Source of the DNA: an uncultured Candidatus Binatia bacterium | GTDB taxonomy: Bacteria > Desulfobacterota > Binatia > Bin18 | DNA length: 64,000 bases | Assembly (NCBI GenBank): GCA_958296235.1 | Contig: OY282457.1 | Span: 2,661,338 to 2,725,337, forward strand | Direction of reading: 5' to 3' | Shown: positions 42,682-50,526 of the stretch, in pieces | Numbering within the stretch: position 1 is the stretch's first letter | How the letters are laid out: each line of letters begins with the position of its first letter | Position numbers and translations under genes: made by a program | The notes under the pieces: generated by a model | What the model saw: the letters and a program-made list of their open reading frames with translations, nothing else | Told to the model about the DNA's origin: nothing | The model's database searches: none

Positions 42682-43854
42682 TTGGCTGAAGTAGAACAGG
42701 TGACAGCAGAAACATCTCATATCGAGTTTGGCAATCAGCGCTTTTTACGCGATCTGCTCGGCCAACACGACGCGCATCTGCGTGGCCTGGAGAACGCGCT
42801 CGGCGTAAAAATATCAGCCTCGGGAAACGCCCTGCTCATTGCCGGAGACGAGCCCCAGCGCGACCTGGCGGGGCGGGTGGCGACCCAACTGTACGACCTT
42901 ATCCAACGCGGCTATCCCGTCTATCCGAGTGATGTGGATTACGCGGTCCGCATCCTCAGCCGTGACCATACGGCGAATCTACAGGATATTTTTCTCGACA
43001 CGGTCTATGTGTCATCCAACCGTCGAACCATTACCCCCAAGAGTCTGGCTCAGAAAGCCTATATCGATGCCATTCGCAACTACGATATTGTGTTTGGTAT
43101 CGGGCCGGCTGGCACGGGCAAAACGTATTTGGCTATGGCCGTTGCGGTGGCCGAGCTGATGAAGCGGAAGGTGAGTCGGGTCGTCCTCACCCGGCCAGCG
43201 GTCGAGGCTGGGGAGAAGCTGGGTTTTCTGCCGGGCGACCTGGCCGAAAAGATCAATCCCTATCTACGGCCTTTGTACGACGCCCTGCACGATATGGTTG
43301 ACTTTGGCCGCGCGCAAAAAATGATTGAGCGCGGCGTGATTGAGGTGGCTCCGCTGGCCTTCATGCGCGGCCGGACGCTGAATGATTCCTTTGTCATCCT
43401 GGACGAAGCGCAGAATACGACCCGGGAGCAGATGAAAATGTTTCTGACCCGGCTGGGCTACGGGTCGAAAGCCGTGATTACCGGCGATATCACCCAGATC
43501 GACCTGCCCGCCGGGACCCGCTCCGGCTTAAAAGAAGCCCGACATATTCTGCGCGATATCGACGGGATCCAATTCACGCTGTTCACGGAAAAAGACGTGG
43601 TCCGCCATCGTCTTGTCCAGGATGTGATTACTGCCTATGAACGCGCCCAAGAAGCCCAAGAGCGCCGCAACCAGGAAAGCCGCGCCCTCCGCCGCAGTCG
43701 TCTCCAGGCCCGGTCTGAGCGTAGACATCAGCGGAACAGCGCCGGGGTTGAGTCGGCCCCGGATTCGGCGCTGGAGTCGAACGATCCTGCGTCACCTGAA
43801 GGTGAAACAGGCCGAGCTGAGTCTGGCTTTCGTGACGGATCAGACCATCCATGA
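42682..43854 (+). CDS. phoH: PhoH-like ATPase
   Basis: 390 residues, TTG start after GGAGG. Walker A GPAGTGKTYLAMAVAV near residue 140, Walker B DSFVILDEAQNTT, and TGDITQIDLPAGTRSGLKEA. The core matches PhoH/YbeZ, an ATPase that works with YbeY in ribosome and RNA quality control. The C-terminal 75 residues form a basic, Arg-rich then Ser/Glu-rich tail, unusual for the family, and are encoded in the stretch that also encodes the YbeY N-terminus in another frame. Confidence 0.92.
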   Translation: MAEVEQVTAETSHIEFGNQRFLRDLLGQHDAHLRGLENALGVKISASGNALLIAGDEPQRDLAGRVATQLYDLIQRGYPVYPSDVDYAVRILSRDHTANLQDIFLDTVYVSSNRRTITPKSLAQKAYIDAIRNYDIVFGIGPAGTGKTYLAMAVAVAELMKRKVSRVVLTRPAVEAGEKLGFLPGDLAEKINPYLRPLYDALHDMVDFGRAQKMIERGVIEVAPLAFMRGRTLNDSFVILDEAQNTTREQMKMFLTRLGYGSKAVITGDITQIDLPAGTRSGLKEARHILRDIDGIQFTLFTEKDVVRHRLVQDVITAYERAQEAQERRNQESRALRRSRLQARSERRHQRNSAGVESAPDSALESNDPASPEGETGRAESGFRDGSDHP

Positions 43855-44161
43855 ACTGAATCGGCAGTATCGGCACAAAGACCGGCCAACGGACGTGTTG
43901 TCGTTTCCGCTGGCCGATGAACGCTGTCCGACTCTTCTGGGCGATGTGGTCATCTCGATTGACACCGCCCGGCGGCAGGCCCGGCAGCGCAAACGCGCCT
44001 TCGCCGACGAACTGCGCGCCTTGCTCATCCACGGCATTCTGCACCTGCTGGGCTATGACCACGAAGTGTCGGAGGGCGAAGCCGTCCGTATGCGCCGAAA
44101 AGAGCGTGAGCTGAAGGCCGTGTTGCAGCAATCTGGCGATGGAGATCAAATCGCGTCCTGA
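43637..44161 (+). CDS. ybeY: endoribonuclease YbeY
   Basis: 174 residues from ATG 43637. The metal motif HGILHLLGYDH (three His) and RPTDVLSFPL are typical. Needed for 16S rRNA 3' maturation. The open frame starts 218 bases before phoH ends. YbeY-like sequence (LSVDISG) begins near 43712, so at least about 140 bases must be read in two frames, unless an internal start such as ATG 43852 were used, which would remove conserved strands. Overlaps of this length are unusual. Confidence 0.92.
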   Translation: MNAPKKPKSAATRKAAPSAAVVSRPGLSVDISGTAPGLSRPRIRRWSRTILRHLKVKQAELSLAFVTDQTIHELNRQYRHKDRPTDVLSFPLADERCPTLLGDVVISIDTARRQARQRKRAFADELRALLIHGILHLLGYDHEVSEGEAVRMRRKERELKAVLQQSGDGDQIAS

Positions 44162-44188
44162 TGGACAAAGAACAGGAGACGTTTTTGT

Positions 44189-44311
44189 ATGGGTATCCTG
44201 GTAGACATTTTTGACGAAGAGAGGCGGCACCTCTCTGAGAAAATTGGAGATATTCCTCCTGAAAAGGCTGCGCGTATAATCCGAAACTTTATAGTAAGCT
44301 GGTTTTTTTAA
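44189..44311 (+). CDS. possible 40-residue protein
   Basis: Starts at ATG 44189 with GGAG 11 bases upstream; reads MGILVDIFDEERRHLSEKIG and then a basic helix ending IRNFIVSWFF. No family. The evidence is only the open frame, the ribosome site and its fit in the gap between ybeY and the antitoxin gene. Confidence 0.3.
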   Translation: MGILVDIFDEERRHLSEKIGDIPPEKAARIIRNFIVSWFF

Positions 44312-44321
44312 GGAGAAAGAC

Positions 44322-44564
44322 ATGCGGAAGATCGGCGCATTCGAGGCAAAAACACACCTCTCGGCTCTCCTGGATGCAGTTGCGCAGGGTGAAACTATCA
44401 CCATTACTAAACGCGGACGGCCCGTGGCCCGGTTGGTGCCGCCCGAGGCGCCGGACCGTAGCCGGGCCGCTGAGGCTGCCAAGAACATCCGAAAGCTGCG
44501 CGAACAGTTCGGGTGGGCCACGATCAATGAGCTACTCCAGATGCGCGACGAGGGCAGACATTGA
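44322..44564 (+). CDS. Phd/YefM-type antitoxin, second copy
   Basis: 80 residues. IGAFEAKTHLSALLDAVAQG and ETITITKRGRPVARLVPPEA match the Phd/YefM N-terminal domain; the acidic C-terminal part INELLQMRDEGRH ends the toxin-binding tail. RBS AAGGAG just upstream of ATG 44322. Related in plan to the antitoxin at 35928-36209; its toxin gene is also truncated. Confidence 0.88.
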   Translation: MRKIGAFEAKTHLSALLDAVAQGETITITKRGRPVARLVPPEAPDRSRAAEAAKNIRKLREQFGWATINELLQMRDEGRH

Positions 44565-44716
44565 GCGCCCTGGTGTTGGATTGCTCGGTTGCTGTGGCGT
44601 GGTTGCTTGAGGATGAAGGCTCGCCGGAGGCTGGTGCGGCCTTTCCAGGCTGGGAGAGTCAGGCTAGGCTGCGGTCTGTATGCAGCGTGTGTGGTCCGTT
44701 CTGCTCGCCGGCGTGA
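44561..44716 (+). pseudogene. truncated VapC (PIN) toxin, second copy
   Basis: TTG at 44561 overlaps the antitoxin stop. The first part, LSALVLDCSVAVAWLLEDEG, is a PIN N-terminus with the catalytic Asp; sequence homology fades by about residue 30 and the frame ends at 44714-44716, inside the start of lnt. About 100 residues of the toxin are missing. lnt starts at 44680, so the deletion may have joined the toxin directly to lnt upstream DNA. Confidence 0.7.
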
Positions 44717-46311
44717 GTGGTGTTCTGCTTGCTCTGGCCTTCCCGAAAGTCGATTGGAATATTCTGGCCTGGGTGGCTTTTATCCCGCTGCTCTGGCTGA
44801 CACAGGGGCAGACGCTGCGCCGGGCTTTTAGCTTGGGCTGGCTTGCCGGTATGGGGTTTTATCTGTGTACGCTGTATTGGGTCGTCGATACGATTGGCCT
44901 GTACAGCAATATCCCTCATATTATTGCCGTCGGTCCGCTGCTCCTGATGTGTGCCATTCTGTCGGCATACACCGGCGTCTTTGCTGTTGGCCTGTGTATT
45001 TATCACCAGAGCGGTCCGCGCGGCGGCAACTGGGGGTTGCTGGTGTTTGGACCCATGCTCTGGGTTGCCCTGGAATGGGTCCGCTCGTTCTTTTTTATTG
45101 GGTTTCCCTGGGTCAGCCTGGGCTATTCGCAGTACAACTTCGTAAATTTGATTCAGTTTGTCGAATACACCGGCGTCTACGGGCTGTCGGCGCTGGTGAT
45201 CTTTGGCAATGTCGCGCTCTTTCTCGCTTTCTCCCGTCCGGGCCGCGGTCGCTTGCTGCTGGTCCTGCTCCTGATTATCACCGGACTGTGGGGCTGGGGA
45301 AACTGGCGTCGTAGCCAGCTGGCCGCCCTGCCCACGGCCCACACGCTGAAGGTTGGGATCGCCCAAGGGAATATCGCCCAAGATCAAAAATGGGACCCCG
45401 ATTATCAAGAGGTCACCCTGGCCCGCTATGAGCAGCTCACGCGCCAGATAACGGAACAAACCGTTGACCTCGTTATCTGGCCGGAGGCGGCAGTGCCATT
45501 CTTCTTTCAATCTGACGTGACCTATCGTGGCCGGCTGCTGGACTTGGCCCAAGACACCAACACGCCCATCCTGTTTGGCAGTCCGGCCTTTCGAGCCGAC
45601 GGGACCGATATCACGCTGTTCAACCGGGCCTATCTCCTGTCTCCGGACACGACGGTCCTCGGACACTATGACAAGATGATACTCACCCCCTTTGGCGAAT
45701 ATATCCCCTTTCAAGACAGCGTACTCTTCTTCCTGGATAAATTCGTGGAAGGGGTAGGCGACTTTGCGCCAGGAACGACGCCGACCGTTTTTTCTCTCCC
45801 CTTAAAGCGTCAGCCTGCCCTCCACGCAGACGCCGAAGCTGGGGCCGTTGACTCTTTTGAGACTTTTGGCGCGCTCATCTGCTATGAGGGCGTGTTTCCT
45901 GACCTGGCGCGTCGCTTCGTTCAGAATGGCGCGCGGCTGCTGATCAATGTGACCAATGATGCCTGGTTTGGAGAGACCTCGGCTCCCTATCAACATCTGG
46001 CAATGGAGGCCATGCGGGCTGTCGAGAATCGAGTGCCCCTGGTGCGGTCCGCGAATACCGGGATTTCGGCCATTGTGGATATTGATGGCCAGATTCAGGC
46101 CCAAACTGCGCTTCTGGAAACCACCTTTATTGCCGACCAGCTGGCCTGGCCCCATGTGATTTCTTTCTATACCCAGTACGGCGATTGGTTTGTGACGTTG
46201 TGCGTCGCCGGGACGCTCGTTATGTTAGGCTACGCAGGGATAATGGTATTATTCGTCAAGCGAAACGGAGGCGGCAGAAATGCTGGCAGAAATCAGAGAA
46301 AAATTAAATGA
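44680..46311 (+). CDS. lnt: apolipoprotein N-acyltransferase
   Basis: 543 residues. Six or more N-terminal membrane spans are followed by a nitrilase-like domain with catalytic Glu in LVIWPEAAVPFFF, Lys in HYDKMILTPFGEYIPF and Cys in GALICYEGVFPDLARR. It adds the third acyl chain to lipoproteins in the inner membrane, so this is a Gram-negative-type bacterium. A palindromic element (45803-45858) encodes KRQPALHADAEAGAVDSF, an insert just before the catalytic-Cys strand. The end overlaps the prfB start by 32 bases. Confidence 0.95.
   Translation: MQRVWSVLLAGVSGVLLALAFPKVDWNILAWVAFIPLLWLTQGQTLRRAFSLGWLAGMGFYLCTLYWVVDTIGLYSNIPHIIAVGPLLLMCAILSAYTGVFAVGLCIYHQSGPRGGNWGLLVFGPMLWVALEWVRSFFFIGFPWVSLGYSQYNFVNLIQFVEYTGVYGLSALVIFGNVALFLAFSRPGRGRLLLVLLLIITGLWGWGNWRRSQLAALPTAHTLKVGIAQGNIAQDQKWDPDYQEVTLARYEQLTRQITEQTVDLVIWPEAAVPFFFQSDVTYRGRLLDLAQDTNTPILFGSPAFRADGTDITLFNRAYLLSPDTTVLGHYDKMILTPFGEYIPFQDSVLFFLDKFVEGVGDFAPGTTPTVFSLPLKRQPALHADAEAGAVDSFETFGALICYEGVFPDLARRFVQNGARLLINVTNDAWFGETSAPYQHLAMEAMRAVENRVPLVRSANTGISAIVDIDGQIQAQTALLETTFIADQLAWPHVISFYTQYGDWFVTLCVAGTLVMLGYAGIMVLFVKRNGGGRNAGRNQRKIK
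45803..45858. repeat. dispersed palindromic element, copy 6 (inside lnt)
   Basis: Left arm TAAAGCGTCAGCCTGCCC, right arm GGGGCCGTTGACTCTTTT. It is more diverged than the alaS copy, but keeps the AAAGxGTxA core at both ends and the reading frame. Confidence 0.55.
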
Positions 46312-47384
46312 GTTAAGCGTACGCATTGAGAGCCTTGGGAGGCATCTTTGACATCCCGGATAAGGAAGCCCGGGCCGCCGCACTGGAAGAACACACGCTT
46401 GCCGACGGATTCTGGCAAGATCAGGAGAAGGCGCAAGCCATCCTCAAGGAGCGAGCAGGCTTACTCGACACGGTGACGGAATGGAAAAAGCAGACGCAGG
46501 CCGCCTCTGACGCGCTGATCTTTCTGGAACTGGCCGAAGCTGGCGACGCCGAGGCGGTTGAAGAGGTAGAGCGGGCGGTTCCCGAGCTTGAGGCCGCGGT
46601 GAGCCGGGCTGAATTGCAGCGTATGCTGGGCGGAGAACACGATGCACGGAGTGCGATCGTCAGTCTCCACCCTGGCGCCGGTGGTCTGGAGGCCCAAGAC
46701 TGGGCCGATATGCTCCTCCGCCTGTATCTGCGCTGGGCGGAACGTCGCAGTTATACCGTGGAGATGGCCGAACACCTGCCCGGTGAAGGCGGTGGCGTAA
46801 AAAGCGCAACCTTTACCGTTGAGGGGACCTACGCCTACGGCTATCTGCAGGCAGAGGCGGGCATTCATCGGCTGGTGCGGATTTCACCGTTTGACGCCAA
46901 TGCTCGGCGGCATACCTCCTTTGCGTCTGTCTTTGTCTACCCGGATATTGATGAGACGGTCGAAGTCGATATCCGTCCCGAAGATTTGCGCGTCGATACC
47001 TACCGGGCCAGTGGAGCCGGGGGACAGCACGTCAACAAAACCGACTCGGCGATTCGGCTGACCCACCTCCCGAGTGGGATCGTCGTCGCGTGCCAGAACG
47101 AACGGTCCCAACATCGGAATCGAACCATGGCGATGAAAATTCTCCGCGCCCGTTTATACGAGCTGGAGATGGAGAAACAAAAGGAGAAGATGGAGGGCCT
47201 GCATAAAAGTAAAAAGGATATTGCCTGGGGGAGTCAGATTCGCTCCTATGTCCTCCATCCCTACCGCATGGTCAAGGACCATCGCACCGGTGTCGAGGTC
47301 GGGAACACAGACGCGGTTCTGGACGGCGATATCGATCAGTTTATTGAAGCCTATCTGCTCCAGCAATCGACGGTCGCCGGGTAA
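46280..47384 (+). CDS. prfB: peptide chain release factor 2, programmed +1 frameshift
   Basis: The first 23 codons start at ATG 46280 and end at CTT TGA (46346-46351); slipping to GAC at 46350 enters the long frame that runs to 47384, giving about 367 residues in all. SD-like GGGAGG lies three bases before CTT, as in E. coli prfB. The GGQ motif is GAGGQHVNKTDSAIRLTHLP and the codon-reading region precedes it. RF2 reads UGA and UAA; the in-frame UGA lets RF2 sense its own level. Calling only the downstream frame would give a wrong N-terminus. Confidence 0.97.
46337..46352 (+). promoter_or_regulatory. prfB +1 frameshift site
   Basis: GGGAGG at 46337-46342, then CAT, then the slippery CTTTGAC at 46346-46352. 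The internal SD, three-base spacing, CUU codon, UGA and following C are the full set of the autoregulatory signal. Confidence 0.95.
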
Positions 47385-47519
47385 CGATTCCGACCGGTTC
47401 CGCCCTTGATGGAAACCGGGGCACGAGACCGGCGCAATCTCTTGGCAATCATCCGGGAAGCAGGTACACTCCTGCGACGCCGGAGTATAGAGAGGGGAGA
47501 TAGGGGAAATGGCCCGTGC

Positions 47520-47558
47520 TCTATCTCTCGTCTCTATCTCTTCTCTCTATCTCTCGTC
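47520..47558. repeat. 13-bp pyrimidine-rich tandem repeat, three copies
   Basis: TCTATCTCTCGTC, TCTATCTCTTCTC, TCTATCTCTCGTC at 47520-47558. It lies just upstream of the ribosome site of the PAC2 gene (start 47573) and could alter its expression if the copy number varies. Confidence 0.8.
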
Positions 47559-47572
47559 TCTAGGGGGAGACC

Positions 47573-48490
47573 ATGAACGCGTTGACAATTGAACGAATTC
47601 CAGAACTGAACGACCCCGTCCTGATTGTCGCCTTTGCCGGCTGGAACGATGCCGGCAGTGCGGCGACGCATGCCACGCAATTCCTCATCAAACGACTCCA
47701 GGCCCAGCGTTTCGCCAATATCGACCCGGAAGAATTCTATAATTTCAGCGAGGTCCGGCCCCAGGTGCGCCTGCGAGACGGGCTCTACCGGGAGATTCGT
47801 TGGCCGGCCAACGAGTTCTTTGCGAGCAACGCCGCGCCGCTCAAACGTGACATGGTCCTCGGTCTGGGCATTGAGCCGAATCTGCGCTGGAAGGCGTATT
47901 CGGCGGCCTACCTGGATGTTGCCAAGCAGTGTGGGGTCGGCCTGGTGATTACCCTGGGCGCGCTCTTGGCCGATGTTGCTTACTCCAGGCCGGTGCGCGT
48001 GGTCGGCTTCAGCAGCGATCCTGATATTGCGACGCAACTCCATCTCACCCCGTCCCGCTACGAGGGGCCAACCGGCATCGTCGGGGTGCTGAATGATGCC
48101 TGCCGTCAGGCCGGATTGACCTCCATCAGTTTCTGGGCCAACGTGCCGCACTATATTTCCGCGGCGCCAAACCCCAAGGCGGCCCTCGCCCTGGTCAGCC
48201 GTCTCGAATCCTTTCTCCACATCGCCCTGGATACCACCGAGTTGGTCACGGGCGCGGCAGAATTTGACGCCCAGGTCGCAAAGGCGATTGCCGAGAATCC
48301 CAACCTGGCCGCGTATGTCAAACGGCTGGAAGAGCAGGAGCAGGAAGAGGGGCTGGAAATGGAGAGCGCTGCCCAGGACACAGACGGTAACGGACACGGC
48401 AACGGCAACGGGCATGCCAACGGCAAGGATATGGCCGAGGAACTCCAGCGTTTTTTGCAGCAGCGTAAGGATCGAAAAGATGAGGAATAA
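47573..48490 (+). CDS. PAC2 family protein
   Basis: 305 residues. DPVLIVAFAGWNDAGSAATHAT is the PAC2 start (quoted core AFAGWNDAGSAATHA), and FWANVPHYISAAPNPKAALA a later conserved part. PAC2 proteins are related to proteasome assembly chaperones; in bacteria often next to proteasome or ATP-grasp genes, with no defined role. The C-terminal tail is rich in Gly-Asn-His repeats (GNGHGNGNGHANG), low-complexity. Overlaps the rimO start by 11 bases. Confidence 0.85.
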   Translation: MNALTIERIPELNDPVLIVAFAGWNDAGSAATHATQFLIKRLQAQRFANIDPEEFYNFSEVRPQVRLRDGLYREIRWPANEFFASNAAPLKRDMVLGLGIEPNLRWKAYSAAYLDVAKQCGVGLVITLGALLADVAYSRPVRVVGFSSDPDIATQLHLTPSRYEGPTGIVGVLNDACRQAGLTSISFWANVPHYISAAPNPKAALALVSRLESFLHIALDTTELVTGAAEFDAQVAKAIAENPNLAAYVKRLEEQEQEEGLEMESAAQDTDGNGHGNGNGHANGKDMAEELQRFLQQRKDRKDEE

Positions 48491-49931
48491 GCCCCGGTCC
48501 GACCCGGACAGGTCTGTCTATCTGGTGAATCTGGGCTGTCCCAAAAATCTCGTGGATGGCGAGGTCATGCTTGGCCTGCTGGCGGATGCCGGCTATACGC
48601 TGAGTCTCGACCCGGAACAGGCCGGGGTCCTGATGGTCAATACGTGCAGCTTTATTGACGAGGCCAAGGAGGAGTCGATTGAGACGATCCTGGACCTGGC
48701 GGCCTATAAGGCGACAGCGGCCCGGAAACAGCTCATCGTGACCGGCTGTTTAGCTCAGCGATACGGCCAGGAACTGCGCGAAGTATTGCCCGAGGTTGAC
48801 GTTTTTGTGGGAACGGGAGAGTTTCTGCGGATCACCCAGATACTGGAACAGAAGCGGCGCGCGCTTGAAAAGAGGGAATCATCCAAAAAGGCCGGACCCG
48901 CTTCCTCTTTTGGTCCCAGCCTGTATCTGGGGGCTTCCCACGTCCTGCCGGACCACACTGTTCCGCGTATCCCGACCACTCATTTTTACTCGGCCTATCT
49001 CAAGGTTGCCGAGGGCTGCAATCATAAATGCGCCTTTTGTATTATTCCGAAAATTCGCGGCTTACAGGAAAGTCGCCCGATTGCTTCTCTCGTGGCCGAA
49101 GCCACCCGACTGGTTGCGCACGGGGTCCGGGAAATCAACCTTATTGCGCAGGACCTGACCGCCTACGGACGAGAGCGCCGCGATGGGACGACCCTGCTGG
49201 CTCTGCTCAAGTCCCTTGTGCGCGTGGAGGGCCTGGACTGGATTCGGCTGCTCTATTGCTATCCGAATTATCTTGATGAACCCCTGCTGCGTTTCATTGC
49301 CGAAGAAGAACAGGTGTGCCCGTATATCGATATGCCACTCCAGCATATCAGCGACCGGATGTTGCGGCGGATGAAGCGCGAGAAAAGTGGGGACGGCATT
49401 CGACGCGTGTTGGACCGGCTCCGGGCCGCTATTCCCGGCGTGGTCTTACGCTCGTCCTTTATTGTTGGCTTTCCCGGTGAGCAAGAGGACGATTTCCAAC
49501 AACTGTGTGATTTCGTGACCGAAGCGGCGCTCGACCACGTGGGGGTGTTTCGCTATTCCCAGGAGGAAGGGACGGCTGCCGGCACGATGGCCGACCAGGT
49601 CAGCGCAGAGTTCAAAGAAAACCGCTGGCACAAGTTGATGGCCTGCCAGGCCGAGGTTGTGCGTAAAAAAAATATGGCGCTGGTGGGTGAGGAACGATCG
49701 GTCTTAGTCTGTGGCCAGGACGATCACGGACGCTGGTGGGGGCGGACGCAAGGCCAAGCCCCGGATATCGACGGCATCGTCTTCCTGGAACAGTGCCTGG
49801 CTGACAGCGGCGACCTGATCCGCGCCCGGCTTAGCGGGGCGTCCGGCTACGATCTGCACGCTCTGTGTCTTCCCGAACAGCCGCCTCAACAACCGCATAC
49901 GGCTCTTGACTTGGGCGGCGCTTCTCCCTAG
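48480..49931 (+). CDS. rimO: ribosomal protein uS12 methylthiotransferase RimO
   Basis: 483 residues from ATG 48480, inside the end of the PAC2 gene; the frame upstream is not homologous. UPF0004 domain cysteines: NLGCPKNLVDGE, VNTCSFIDEAKEES and VTGCLAQRY; radical-SAM cluster GCNHKCAFCIIPKIRG; C-terminal TRAM domain. It modifies Asp89 of S12. A shorter palindromic element (48867-48911) adds EKRESSKKAGPASSF to the linker before the radical-SAM domain, where length varies naturally. Confidence 0.95.
   Translation: MRNKPRSDPDRSVYLVNLGCPKNLVDGEVMLGLLADAGYTLSLDPEQAGVLMVNTCSFIDEAKEESIETILDLAAYKATAARKQLIVTGCLAQRYGQELREVLPEVDVFVGTGEFLRITQILEQKRRALEKRESSKKAGPASSFGPSLYLGASHVLPDHTVPRIPTTHFYSAYLKVAEGCNHKCAFCIIPKIRGLQESRPIASLVAEATRLVAHGVREINLIAQDLTAYGRERRDGTTLLALLKSLVRVEGLDWIRLLYCYPNYLDEPLLRFIAEEEQVCPYIDMPLQHISDRMLRRMKREKSGDGIRRVLDRLRAAIPGVVLRSSFIVGFPGEQEDDFQQLCDFVTEAALDHVGVFRYSQEEGTAAGTMADQVSAEFKENRWHKLMACQAEVVRKKNMALVGEERSVLVCGQDDHGRWWGRTQGQAPDIDGIVFLEQCLADSGDLIRARLSGASGYDLHALCLPEQPPQQPHTALDLGGASP
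48867..48911. repeat. dispersed palindromic element, copy 7 (inside rimO, short form)
   Basis: Left arm GAAAAGAGGGAATCATCC, right arm GGACCCGCTTCCTCTTTT. 45 bases, a multiple of three, in the linker between the first two RimO domains. Confidence 0.5.
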
Positions 49932-49961
49932 AGTACCTGTCCTTTTTATCTCGACCGTGGT

Positions 49962-50019
49962 GAAAAAGGATAAACATATCCTCCAACTCATCTAAAAAGC
50001 TGGAGATGCTTATTCTTTG
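49962..50019. repeat. dispersed palindromic element, copy 8
   Basis: Left arm GAAAAAGGATAAACATATCC, right arm GGAGATGCTTATTCTTTGG. It fills the gap between rimO and the DksA/TraR-type gene. Confidence 0.75.
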
Positions 50020-50030
50020 GAGAAAGTGTC

Positions 50031-50450
50031 ATGAGAAAAGCGTTCCTCAAAAAAATGCGGACGACGCTCGCCGGACAAAAACAGCAAATCCTGCTGCAGC
50101 TTGACGAAGAAATCCGAGAGGGTAAAGAGAGTGAGCTGGACGAGGGGATGGATACCTATGACCTCGCCAGTGAGGAGCGCGACCGGGAAATCCATCTGAT
50201 CCTGAGTGACCGCGACCGAGATAAGCTGCAAGCCATAGAAAACGCACTGGAGCGGATCGAAGACGGCGAATACGGCATTTGCAAAGACTGCGAGGAAGAG
50301 ATCGCCCAAGCCCGTCTCGAAGCCTTGCCGTTCACCCGACTGTGTGTTGCCTGCCAAGAGGAACGCGAAAAGGAAGCGCGCTTTCAACGCCGTATTGATG
50401 ACGGGGGGGGCTTTGGCCGGTCCAACCTGGTTGATCTGGACGACGGGTAA
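50031..50450 (+). CDS. DksA/TraR-type zinc finger protein
   Basis: 139 residues. A coiled-coil N-terminal part (LQLDEEIREGKESELDEGMD) then the C4 zinc finger CKDCEEEIAQARLEALPFTR with LCVACQ. Members bind RNA polymerase through its secondary channel; the DxxDxA tip of true DksA is not evident (DLASEERDREIH instead), so call only the family. The ATG follows GGAG seven bases on, next to the palindromic element. Confidence 0.88.
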   Translation: MRKAFLKKMRTTLAGQKQQILLQLDEEIREGKESELDEGMDTYDLASEERDREIHLILSDRDRDKLQAIENALERIEDGEYGICKDCEEEIAQARLEALPFTRLCVACQEEREKEARFQRRIDDGGGFGRSNLVDLDDG

Positions 50451-50526
50451 GACCGGCTCCGCCTTTTTCCTCGGTCCATTCAGGTTGCCGGCGCCATGCG
50501 CCCCAGCTGTCGGCGGCTGTGCTGAG

